Assembly: GCF_004770615.1 (NCBI RefSeq)
Contig: NZ_RQER01000004.1
Location: 310,001-374,000 of the forward strand
DNA: 64,000 bases
Source: Leptospira langatensis
GTDB taxonomy: Bacteria; Spirochaetota; Leptospiria; Leptospirales; Leptospiraceae
Direction of reading: 5' to 3'
Below are positions 1-7,569 of the stretch, piece by piece (position 1 is the first letter of the stretch; each line of letters starts with the position of its first letter). Position numbers and translations under genes: made by a program. Under the pieces are notes generated by a model. It was not told where the DNA came from. It made no database searches and saw only the letters and a list, made by a program, of their open reading frames with translations.

Positions 1-120
1 CCGAAATATATAAAAGTAAGTCAATGGAATTTAGAAAAGATCAGAAAAAAGTCTGAATGGATTGGAAAAATTTATAGGATTTATTAATAGAAATGAAATC
101 TTCTCTAACGCAGAATATTA

Positions 121-132
121 AACGAACGTTCG
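121..132. promoter_or_regulatory. Palindromic motif AACGAACGTTCG (candidate operator)
   Basis: The core CGAACGTTCG is a perfect 10-base palindrome in a stretch (1-212) where I see no gene. The 10-mer AACGAACGTT recurs exactly at 40941, 49668 and 55187, each time between genes. The size and symmetry would suit a TetR-type repressor site, but no binding protein is identified. A gene to the left of the window could be the target. Confidence 0.4.
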
Positions 133-212
133 CCAAAAGGAGCCTTGCTTAGAATCATTTAAAGACAGAAAGGATTATAGCACATTTCCTAACGAAAGTT
201 GGACATCCCAAC

Positions 213-443
213 CTATCTCACTCCCTGGCCGCTTCTCTCCACCAAGCTATCCAACTTGATCAGACCGGAAACCATATCCTTCATCGCCGAACGAAAGATC
301 TTTCTTTGTTCAAGATCCACGTTATGCCCAGCGACATCTGCTTTCATAGATTCTAAGGTATCGCTTACCAAGGCCAAGATACCGTAGATAGGTTCTTCTT
401 TATTTGTAGAATCGATGATGAACTCTATATTTGATTTATACAT
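213..443 (-). CDS. Small hypothetical protein, 76 aa
   Basis: A short soluble protein with no signal peptide or membrane segment and no family I recognise. The start is supported by an AAGGA ribosome-binding site about 8 bases before the ATG at 443. The sequence is mixed acidic and basic and probably mostly helical in its second half, with segments such as DTLESMKADVAGHNVDL. It stands alone on the minus strand, about 210 bases upstream of nothing obvious and 210 bases past the end of eutC, so nothing ties it to the ethanolamine operon except position. The ATG, ribosome-binding site and even codon use make it a likely real gene, but no function can be assigned. Confidence 0.6.
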   Translation of the reverse strand: MYKSNIEFIIDSTNKEEPIYGILALVSDTLESMKADVAGHNVDLEQRKIFRSAMKDMVSGLIKLDSLVERSGQGVR

Positions 444-652
444 TTTCGTTTCCTTTTTTCCGCCTTCCGAAATAGTTTTATGAAAAACATTTCGGATCTA
501 TTTATCATAAAAAACTTATTCCTTTGGGGAGAGTGGTTCAAGTCGAATTTGCCAATTTGAACCGCCTTTTAAAGATTTTTCCGAATCTTCTTATTGTATA
601 TCCCGATGACCTTGCTTTTGCTCCAGGTGTTCGAAATAGAATATTGAAGATA

Positions 653-1429
653 TCAATCGATTTGAATCTCCGATGTATTCGGATTTTCTAAAAAGTCCGG
701 GCTCATCTCATCCTTTAAATCCACTCCAGATATCCCTCTTCTAAGCGATTCGGAAAGCAGATAGATCGTCTTTTCTGCGGCCCTTCGGAAAACCAGACCA
801 TCCGGTCTTATATTCGAGATGCAATTCCTGCTCTCATCCGTCTTACCCGTTTTCGGATCGAAGGTAAGGTACATTCCCAAGCTATCTGCAGAAGTCAATC
901 CTGGCCTTTCTCCTATCAACATGACAGTAGCCCTCGCTCCCAAGGGCTCCCCTATCTCATCGCCGATCGCAACTCTTCCTAATTTTGCCAATACAAAAGG
1001 GCCCATTCTGAATTTCTTATATACTAATAACGGAAGAAGGACTGCAAGAAAGGGAATTAAATTCGAATCCAATGCCTTAGCAGAAAGACCGTCAGCGGCA
1101 ACGATCACTAGATCGTATTCTCCCCGTAGCGCTTGTAGCTTTCTGAGAGAAGGCTCCGATAACCTTCGTCCTAGATCCGGTCGAAGCAGATACTCCTCCC
1201 GATTGCGAGCGAGACTTTCTACCGTAACTGCTTCCATATTCAGATCCTTTCCGAAGCGCCCCAGTTCGACTTGTAATTTCGGAAAGTCGGGCTCGACTAA
1301 GACTGCATCCCTTGCTCTTGCATGATCCAATCTGAATTTCAAAAGTTCTTTTGTAGGAAGGGATCCTCCCGATCTTCCTAATCCAATTCTAGCAGAAGTG
1401 AGCGCCTTCCATTCTTCCCATGAGATCAT
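653..1429 (-). CDS. eutC: Ethanolamine ammonia-lyase small (light) subunit
   Basis: Small subunit of adenosylcobalamin-dependent ethanolamine ammonia-lyase, which converts ethanolamine to acetaldehyde and ammonia. Family hallmarks are visible: GLGRSGGSLPT near residues 17-27, YDLVIVAADGLSAKAL in the middle, and the cofactor-side segment IGERPGLTSADSLGMYL followed by RNCISNIRPDGL. At 258 residues it is somewhat shorter than the enterobacterial protein (about 295), mostly at the N-terminus. Its ATG overlaps the eutB stop by four bases (ATGA type), so the two subunits should be translationally coupled in the right ratio for the complex. No EutA reactivase or microcompartment shell gene is nearby. 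Confidence 0.95.
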   Translation of the reverse strand: MISWEEWKALTSARIGLGRSGGSLPTKELLKFRLDHARARDAVLVEPDFPKLQVELGRFGKDLNMEAVTVESLARNREEYLLRPDLGRRLSEPSLRKLQALRGEYDLVIVAADGLSAKALDSNLIPFLAVLLPLLVYKKFRMGPFVLAKLGRVAIGDEIGEPLGARATVMLIGERPGLTSADSLGMYLTFDPKTGKTDESRNCISNIRPDGLVFRRAAEKTIYLLSESLRRGISGVDLKDEMSPDFLENPNTSEIQID

Positions 1430-2820
1430 TTGGATCTTTCTCCCAGGATCCCTTCTAATAAGAACTTTCCCTTATTTTCCTTGGGCAGGAACACATGAGA
1501 TTGATCGAATAAGCCGGATTCCAAAAGCCAAGTCTCAAATTCGGGAGCTGGTCGAACGCCAAAAACCTGGCGCAAATACAAAGCGTCATGAAAAGAAGTA
1601 CTTTGATAAGATAGCATAACGTCGTCGGCGCCCGGGACTCCCATGATATAATTGCATCCTGCTGCGCCAAGTAAGGTAAGAAGATTGTCCATATCGTCCT
1701 GATCAGCATCCGCATGGTTTGTATAGCAAATGTCCACTCCCATCGGAAGTCCCATGAGCTTACCGCAAAAATGATCCTCGAGACCTGCCCTTACTATTTG
1801 TTTTCCATTATATAGATATTCCGGACCGATAAATCCAACCACTGTGTTTACGAGAAGTGGATCGAATTTCTTTGCGACTGCATAGGCTCTCGCCTCTAAG
1901 GTTTGCTGATCGATCCCGAAATGTGCTCCCGCAGATAATGCGCTTCCCTGGCCTGTTTCGAAATACATTACATTATTCCCGACGGTCCCTCGTTTTAATT
2001 CCAATGCCATTTGCTGGGATTCTGCCAAGATGCTCAGATTCACTCCGAAACTCTTGTTCAAGGCCTCGGTTCCCCCGATAGACTGAAAGACCAGATCCAA
2101 GGGCGCACCTTCTTCCATTGCTTTCATAGAAGTAGTTACATGACAAAGAATGCAAGACTGGGTAGGGATAGAATACTTTTGGATAATAGAGTCCAACATT
2201 TCCAAGAGAGCGATCACCGTAGGAACATTATCCGTCGCAGGATTGATACCTATGACGGCATCTCCGCTTCCTAAAAGAAGACCGTCCAAAATACTAGCCG
2301 CGATCCCCTTTGGGTCGTCTGTAGGATGATTCGGTTGTAGCCGGGTCGACAGTCTCCCAGGAAGCCCCAACGTATTTCTGAATTTGCTGATAACAGGGGA
2401 TTTCTTTGCAACCAAGATCAGATCTTGGTTGGACATGAGCTTGGAAACCCCAGCAAGCATTTCCGGAGTCAGACCATCCCTGAGTTTTGCGATCTCAGCA
2501 GAGCCTGTTTTTTCATCCAATAGAAGATCGCGCAACTCTCCAACAGTAAAAGAAGAAATAGGAGAGAAGGCTTGCTTGTCGTGAGACTCCAGGATAAGCC
2601 GGGTCACCTCGTCTGTCTCCGCAGGCACCAATTCTACATTCAAAAATTCTGATAGATGCAGATCGGCGAGTGCCATTTGAGCGGCTATCCTTTCCTCCTG
2701 GGTAGAAGCCGCTACTCCTGCAAGCTCATCTCCCGATCGAAGAGGACTTGCCTTTGCCAGAAGGCTTTTTAGATCCGGAAATGTGTACGTTCTGGTCCCT
2801 AAAACGGTTCTATATCCCAT
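1426..2820 (-). CDS. eutB: Ethanolamine ammonia-lyase large (heavy) subunit
   Basis: Catalytic large subunit of ethanolamine ammonia-lyase, 464 residues, close to the usual length. Visible family segments are NQDLI (131-135), the substrate-site stretch GSGDAVIGINPATD (184-197), GQGSALSAGAHFGIDQQTLE in the middle, and the C-terminal CYTNHADADQDDMDNLLTLL and GAAGCNYIMGVPGADDVML. It acts in the cytoplasm with EutC and needs adenosylcobalamin. It lies 121 bases after the permease and overlaps eutC by four bases, giving the order permease, eutB, eutC. This is a minimal, compartment-free ethanolamine pathway, probably supplying nitrogen or two-carbon units. Confidence 0.96.
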   Translation of the reverse strand: MGYRTVLGTRTYTFPDLKSLLAKASPLRSGDELAGVAASTQEERIAAQMALADLHLSEFLNVELVPAETDEVTRLILESHDKQAFSPISSFTVGELRDLLLDEKTGSAEIAKLRDGLTPEMLAGVSKLMSNQDLILVAKKSPVISKFRNTLGLPGRLSTRLQPNHPTDDPKGIAASILDGLLLGSGDAVIGINPATDNVPTVIALLEMLDSIIQKYSIPTQSCILCHVTTSMKAMEEGAPLDLVFQSIGGTEALNKSFGVNLSILAESQQMALELKRGTVGNNVMYFETGQGSALSAGAHFGIDQQTLEARAYAVAKKFDPLLVNTVVGFIGPEYLYNGKQIVRAGLEDHFCGKLMGLPMGVDICYTNHADADQDDMDNLLTLLGAAGCNYIMGVPGADDVMLSYQSTSFHDALYLRQVFGVRPAPEFETWLLESGLFDQSHVFLPKENKGKFLLEGILGERSK

Positions 2821-2941
2821 ATTCAGTCTCGAGTGAAATTCCTAGAAATAATATCCCGCATTCTTCTCGAATATCCATCGCAATCTATTTGGAAAAAACA
2901 ACCGAGCAAGAAATTTGCGATGGAGGAAAAGAAAAATACTC

Positions 2942-4267
2942 TCATAATTCGGGGACTCTTTTGGCAAAAAGAAGTTTTCTCGCCCATAAGATCCCGCTCA
3001 GTAAGATCAAAACAAAGACCGCGAATAATCTAGGATGCTGCCAAGCAGTGACTGCGAATACCAAGACGGATAACATGAGCGCGATTGCCGGCATCCATAA
3101 TCTTCCGGGAACTACAAAAGGTCTTTCTCGATCTGGCTGTTTTCTTCGCAAAACAAAGAAGCTGATCATGGATCCTAAATATAATAACAAAGCGCCGAAT
3201 GCAGAAAGAGTGATCAATTCCGCGGTCTTACCGGTTAATAAGGCGCCGATCCCAAAAGCTGTATTCGCAAGCAATGCATTCGCGGGCGTCTTGAATTTTG
3301 GATGTACCTTCCCGAAGAAAGAAGGCAAGAACCTTGCCCGTCCGAATTCGAAGCTGGCCCTACTTCCGGCTAGAATAATTCCATGAAAGGAAGCGATGAG
3401 TCCGAACAATCCGATCGTGATCAATAAGTGAAAGGCCCAGCCTGTCTCTCCATACAATTTGCGTAAGGCTAAAGGAAGAGGATAATCCGAAGCGGGACCT
3501 CCGGGCACAGAATAAACGATCATCTGCCATCCGCCTACCCCTACGGAAGAAAAGAAGACTAACGCACAGAGGAGCACCAAGGTCCCAAGCGCAGACCCGA
3601 ATCCGATCAGGATATTTTTCTGTGGGTCCTTGGTTTCTTCCGCGACATTGGCTACGCCTTCTATCGCCAAAAAGAACCAGACTGCAAACGGTAAGGAAGC
3701 AAGAGCACCGGACCAACCGTTCGGCAAAGGGTCCAAGCTAAACTTCTCCCAAGAAAAACTAGGCAATGTCAGTCCGGAGAATAAAAGTAATTCAAAAACT
3801 GCTAATATAGTTACCCCTAACTCGAAAGAAGCCGCGGACTTTACTCCCAAAATATTCAAAGCGGTAAAGAATAGATAGGCAAAGATAGAGATCCAAACCG
3901 GATCGATCCCGGGGAGAAAAAGAGAAAAGTACGCTCCGATTGCGGCGGCAATCGCAGGAGGAGCAAATAGGAATTCGATGAGTTGGGCTGTGCCCACCAA
4001 ATAGGCCCAACGATTTCCTAAGGCCTCCTTTGCATAATCAAAGGCTCCTCCTGCTTTCGGGATCATGCAAGCGAGCTCGGTATAGCTAAAGGAAAAGCAA
4101 ACATACAGCAGAATGATGAGTAAGGTAGCAATTCCCAAACCCAGGGTCCCACCCACTGGCAATCCTAGATTCCAGCCGAAATACATTCCGGAGATCACAT
4201 ATCCCACTCCCAGACCCCAAAGTAGCCAGGGCCCGAGACTTCTATTTAGTTCTTCTTTTTCTTCCAT
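2942..4267 (-). CDS. Ethanolamine / amino-acid permease (APC superfamily)
   Basis: A 441-residue inner-membrane transporter with about 12 hydrophobic segments. The N-terminal stretch ISGMYFGWNLGLPVGG (about 25-40) is typical of ethanolamine permeases of the APC superfamily. The internal loop AEETKDPQKN matches the conserved acidic loop of amino-acid permeases. It is first in the operon with eutB and eutC, which supports ethanolamine as the substrate. The gene is divergent from ilvD across a 183-base region that contains three inverted repeats. The substrate is inferred from family resemblance plus context; a general amino-acid permease remains possible. Confidence 0.85.
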   Translation of the reverse strand: MEEKEELNRSLGPWLLWGLGVGYVISGMYFGWNLGLPVGGTLGLGIATLLIILLYVCFSFSYTELACMIPKAGGAFDYAKEALGNRWAYLVGTAQLIEFLFAPPAIAAAIGAYFSLFLPGIDPVWISIFAYLFFTALNILGVKSAASFELGVTILAVFELLLFSGLTLPSFSWEKFSLDPLPNGWSGALASLPFAVWFFLAIEGVANVAEETKDPQKNILIGFGSALGTLVLLCALVFFSSVGVGGWQMIVYSVPGGPASDYPLPLALRKLYGETGWAFHLLITIGLFGLIASFHGIILAGSRASFEFGRARFLPSFFGKVHPKFKTPANALLANTAFGIGALLTGKTAELITLSAFGALLLYLGSMISFFVLRRKQPDRERPFVVPGRLWMPAIALMLSVLVFAVTAWQHPRLFAVFVLILLSGILWARKLLFAKRVPEL

Positions 4268-4336
4268 TCTCTTCTATGTTTTGCAAAAACTATGCCCGTT
4301 CGCTTTCTATTTCGGCTTTAATGGATTGCAACCAAC

Positions 4337-4388
4337 TTGTAGGAGCTCCTACAAAACGCCTGGCGGATAGATCGGACCTTGGTCCGAT
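4337..4388. repeat. Cluster of three perfect inverted repeats between divergent permease and ilvD
   Basis: TTGTAGGAGCTCCTACAA at 4337-4354 is a perfect 18-base palindrome. CGCC-T-GGCG lies at 4357-4365. ATCGGACC-TT-GGTCCGAT lies at 4371-4388. The three sit end to end within 52 bases of the only intergenic space between the eut operon and ilvD. They could be operators for one or both genes, or hairpins in the ilvD leader. A TGTAG-N6-CTACA relative occurs near 10377-10392, so the first palindrome may belong to a dispersed intergenic family. Confidence 0.6.
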
Positions 4389-4450
4389 TACTTCTCTTCT
4401 ACCCATCGGAAAAAACTCGACGTCTAACCTTGTACCAGGTAGCGTAAAAT

Positions 4451-6307
4451 ATGCCTCAGTACAGATCCCGCACATCCACTCACGGAAGAAATATGGCCGG
4501 AGCCAGAGCCCTTTGGAGAGCCACCGGTATGAAAGAAGGCGATTTCGGAAAACCGATCATCGCAGTCGCAAACTCGTTCACACAGTTCGTTCCGGGACAT
4601 GTCCACTTAAAAGACCTAGGCCAAATGGTCGCGAGAGAAATCGAAAAGGCGGGAGGCGTCGCCAAAGAATTCAATACGATCGCGGTAGACGATGGGATCG
4701 CGATGGGTCATGGGGGAATGTTATATTCCCTTCCTAGCCGGGATCTGATCGCCGACTCGGTTGAATATATGGTGAACGCACATACTGCGGACGCACTCAT
4801 TTGTATTTCCAATTGCGATAAGATCACTCCTGGAATGTTGATGGCCTCTCTCCGATTGAATATTCCTACCGTATTCGTTTCCGGTGGTCCTATGGAAGCA
4901 GGAAAGGTCAACTGGAACGGAGAGATACGAAAACTAGACTTAGTAGATGCAATGGTCGAAGCTGCTAACGAAAAAGTTTCCGACGAACTAGTGAGCCAGA
5001 TAGAACGTTCCGCTTGCCCTACCTGCGGTTCTTGTTCCGGGATGTTCACTGCAAATTCGATGAACTGTCTCACAGAAGCATTGGGACTTTCTCTTCCGGG
5101 GAACGGTTCCACTCTTGCCACTCATGCGGACAGAAAGGAATTATTCCTAACCGCGGGTAAACTGATCGTCGAACTCGCAAAACGTTATTATGAGCAAGGA
5201 GACGAATCCGTTCTTCCTAGAAATATCGCGACCTTCCAAGCATTCCAAAATGCGATGAGCTTGGATGTTGCGATGGGCGGTTCCACAAATACTGTGCTCC
5301 ATATCCTTGCAGCGGCAAGAGAAGCGGAACTGAACTTTACTATGAAGGACATTGACGAGATCTCTCGCAAGGTTCCTTGCATTTGCAAGGTCGCTCCTGC
5401 CACTCAAAAGTATCATATGGAAGATGTTCATAGGGCCGGTGGGGTCGTAGGAATTCTATCAGAATTAGATCGAGCAGGGTTGATCCATCGAGATGTTGCC
5501 ACTGTTCATTCCGAAACTCTAGGAAAAGCATTAGAAGAATGGGATATAGTTCGCCAGAATGCAGACTCCAAGGCATACGCATTATTCTCCGCGGCACCGG
5601 GAGGGATTGCAACCACCGAAGCCTTCTCCCAATCCAGACGTTGGCCTGAGTTGGACTTGGATAGAGCGAACGGATGTATTCGAGACGTAGAGCATGCCTA
5701 TTCCCAAGACGGAGGCCTGGCAGTTCTCTACGGAAACATAGCTCCGGAAGGTAGTATCGTAAAGACTGCAGGGGTAGACGAGTCTATCTGGAAATTCAAA
5801 GGCAGAGCCAGAGTCATGGAAAGCCAAGAAGAAGCTGTCGCTATGATCCTGGGCAACGAAATTGTAGAAGGTGATGTGGTCGTCATTCGCTATGAGGGGC
5901 CTAAGGGCGGCCCCGGAATGCAAGAGATGTTGTATCCTACTTCTTATCTGAAGTCCAAAGGGCTTGGAAAGGCCTGTGCACTCTTGACGGACGGAAGATT
6001 CTCCGGAGGAACCTCCGGACTTTCCATCGGACATGTTTCTCCGGAAGCGGCTGCCGGTGGAGCGATCGGCTTGATAGAAGAAGGGGACATCATAGAGATC
6101 GATATTCCCGACAGATCCATTCACTTGAGAGTTACGGACCAAGAATTGGCAAAGAGAAGGGAAGCCATGAACGCAAAAGGTAAGGAAGGTTGGAAACCTA
6201 AGTCCAGAAAAAGATTCGTTTCCGCCGCCTTAAGAGCGTATGCAGCATTGACTACTTCGGCCCATACCGGAGCGATTAGAGACGTAAGCCAAGTAGAACA
6301 TACCTAA
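4451..6307 (+). CDS. ilvD: Dihydroxy-acid dehydratase
   Basis: Dehydrates 2,3-dihydroxy-isovalerate and 2,3-dihydroxy-3-methylvalerate to the 2-oxo acids of valine and isoleucine synthesis. The length of 618 residues equals the enterobacterial long form. The N-terminal segment [17 protein letters not shown] (41-57) is of the Escherichia type. Iron-sulfur ligand regions are SNCDKITPG (C122) and [17 protein letters not shown] (C189, C192, C195). The C-terminal [20 protein letters not shown] is conserved. It is a single gene with a strong hairpin just after the stop, and its upstream region holds the inverted-repeat cluster. The [4Fe-4S] type is inferred from the Escherichia-like N-terminus. Confidence 0.97.
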   Translation: MPQYRSRTSTHGRNMAGARALWRATGMKEGDFGKPIIAVANSFTQFVPGHVHLKDLGQMVAREIEKAGGVAKEFNTIAVDDGIAMGHGGMLYSLPSRDLIADSVEYMVNAHTADALICISNCDKITPGMLMASLRLNIPTVFVSGGPMEAGKVNWNGEIRKLDLVDAMVEAANEKVSDELVSQIERSACPTCGSCSGMFTANSMNCLTEALGLSLPGNGSTLATHADRKELFLTAGKLIVELAKRYYEQGDESVLPRNIATFQAFQNAMSLDVAMGGSTNTVLHILAAAREAELNFTMKDIDEISRKVPCICKVAPATQKYHMEDVHRAGGVVGILSELDRAGLIHRDVATVHSETLGKALEEWDIVRQNADSKAYALFSAAPGGIATTEAFSQSRRWPELDLDRANGCIRDVEHAYSQDGGLAVLYGNIAPEGSIVKTAGVDESIWKFKGRARVMESQEEAVAMILGNEIVEGDVVVIRYEGPKGGPGMQEMLYPTSYLKSKGLGKACALLTDGRFSGGTSGLSIGHVSPEAAAGGAIGLIEEGDIIEIDIPDRSIHLRVTDQELAKRREAMNAKGKEGWKPKSRKRFVSAALRAYAALTTSAHTGAIRDVSQVEHT

Positions 6308-6317
6308 AATTCCGTCA

Positions 6318-6343
6318 TAGCGATCCGATCCGTCGGATCGCTA
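6318..6343 (+). terminator. ilvD: Hairpin after ilvD
   Basis: An 11-base-pair perfect stem (TAGCGATCCGA / TCGGATCGCTA) with a four-base loop starts 11 bases after the ilvD stop. It is not followed by a long T run, so it may end transcription inefficiently or protect the 3' end. Confidence 0.65.
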
Positions 6344-6432
6344 TTCCTAAAGTATCGAAAGCCGAGAAAGGAAAAATCCCGGCCACTCGAAAAAGGCTGG
6401 AAACGACTTTTAAAACGGAGTAGTTTGTTCGC

Positions 6433-7044
6433 ATGTCGAAAAAGCCCCTCTCTCTTCCATCTATACAAACTCCCACTCAGCTCATGGATTTTCTCCGAAA
6501 AGAATCGGATAATCCTAATTTCGATTCTTGGCTAGACGAATTGGCCGAAAGAGCGACTGACGGAGACAAACTGGTCTGGAGTTTCTTATACCAAGCGATC
6601 CGAGAAGCGGATACCGGAAGACTGTCCTGGGGATTTCATAAGAGATTGTTGTCCGGGGTATTCCATATGCTAGCTCGCATCGGGGACTCCCAATCCTATC
6701 GACTTCTTATCAACTACGTAAAATCTTTAGACCGTACCATCCCGATCGGAGCCTTGGAATTGATCAGTGATCTGATCCCTACCTTCACAGAAGTGGACAT
6801 GGATGAGATCATGAATATCGCATCCTTAAGCGATCCTTTTAAATCCGCATTCGGGATCTATGCCATCGCGCAGATCGCTTTAGAAGGAAGGATCCCGGAA
6901 GATAAGATAGATCAAGTCCGATCTTTCTTGCAAGATTATAGAAACACCAGTTATTTCTTAGATCATACTGTCGAAAGAACCTTGGAATTCCTGGATACGG
7001 ATAATTCCAGTATCCTTTCTTTCGTAGATCAGATCGCGAGCTGA
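6433..7044 (+). CDS. Hypothetical all-helical protein, 203 aa
   Basis: A soluble protein with no signal peptide or membrane segment. The sequence is a succession of amphipathic helices (for example LLSGVFHMLARIGDSQSYRL, then LISDLIPTFTEVDMDEIMNI and PFKSAFGIYAIAQIALEG), which resembles a HEAT/ARM-like repeat protein of four or five helical pairs. I do not recognise a named family. It follows ilvD on the same strand after a hairpin and 125 bases, so it probably has its own promoter. It converges on the DUF1566 gene with only 13 bases between stops. A scaffold or protein-binding role would fit the fold but is not shown. Confidence 0.75.
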   Translation: MSKKPLSLPSIQTPTQLMDFLRKESDNPNFDSWLDELAERATDGDKLVWSFLYQAIREADTGRLSWGFHKRLLSGVFHMLARIGDSQSYRLLINYVKSLDRTIPIGALELISDLIPTFTEVDMDEIMNIASLSDPFKSAFGIYAIAQIALEGRIPEDKIDQVRSFLQDYRNTSYFLDHTVERTLEFLDTDNSSILSFVDQIAS

Positions 7045-7057
7045 TCTAGAGATCGGT

Positions 7058-7519
7058 TCAAGGACCGGCAACGCATCTTGCTTTCAACGTACCTGACTTT
7101 ACGCTAGAAGTAACCGATCCGTCCGCAAACGAAACTCCCCAAGCATTTCCGGAACCTGAGTTGATATCCGTAGTAGAAGACCAATTTGCCGTACTAGAAG
7201 ATGCTTCCGGGAAGAAGGTTATACTGATAGAAGGAGCCACTCTGCTCCTATCAATGATACTTTTCAGCTCGTTGATGCTGGGAACTCTCCAAGATTTACT
7301 CGAAAGAGAAAGAGTATTACAATAAGATAATGCGTTTTGCCAGGTGTAAGTGGTAGCAGTTCCAGTCGAGCAGCTCGAACCGCTCAGGCCGGAAGAACAT
7401 TGCTGCCAAACCAAAGAAGTCGCAGAATCCGTTACAGTCCCGTCCCCATTATCCGTAAAGGGAGCCGCAATCGAAGGCAGAGCGAAAATGCAAAGGATTA
7501 ACAAAATGGATCTTCTCAT
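7058..7519 (-). CDS. Secreted DUF1566 (Lcl C-terminal-like) domain protein
   Basis: A small exported protein of about 153 residues, essentially one DUF1566/Lcl_C domain. Visible features are the N-terminal signal MRRSILLILCIFALPSIAA, the domain opening DNGDGTVTDSATSLVWQQC, the core SWRVPSINELKSIIDRS and the later ANWSSTT, which are conserved positions of the family. I chose the ATG at 7519 because GGGAG lies about six bases before it and the signal peptide then starts at residue 1; an in-frame start at 7555 lacks this. It lies 50 bases (from this start) after the large DUF1566 lipoprotein and repeats that protein's C-terminal domain, suggesting duplication. The function of the family is unknown, though it is often surface-located. 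Confidence 0.85.
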   Translation of the reverse strand: MRRSILLILCIFALPSIAAPFTDNGDGTVTDSATSLVWQQCSSGLSGSSCSTGTATTYTWQNALSYCNTLSLSSKSWRVPSINELKSIIDRSRVAPSISITFFPEASSSTANWSSTTDINSGSGNAWGVSFADGSVTSSVKSGTLKARCVAGP

Positions 7520-7569
7520 ATAATCTCCCAAACCGTTTCGAATTCCTGCGATCATTCGTTTGTACTGCT

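Noticed and set aside
2748..3386. Long plus-strand frame across the eut permease
   Set aside because: Lies opposite a conserved membrane permease with a clear family match, so it is an antisense shadow.
5582..6142. 186-codon minus-strand frame inside ilvD
   Set aside because: Fully antisense to conserved parts of ilvD. Codon bias of the sense gene explains it.
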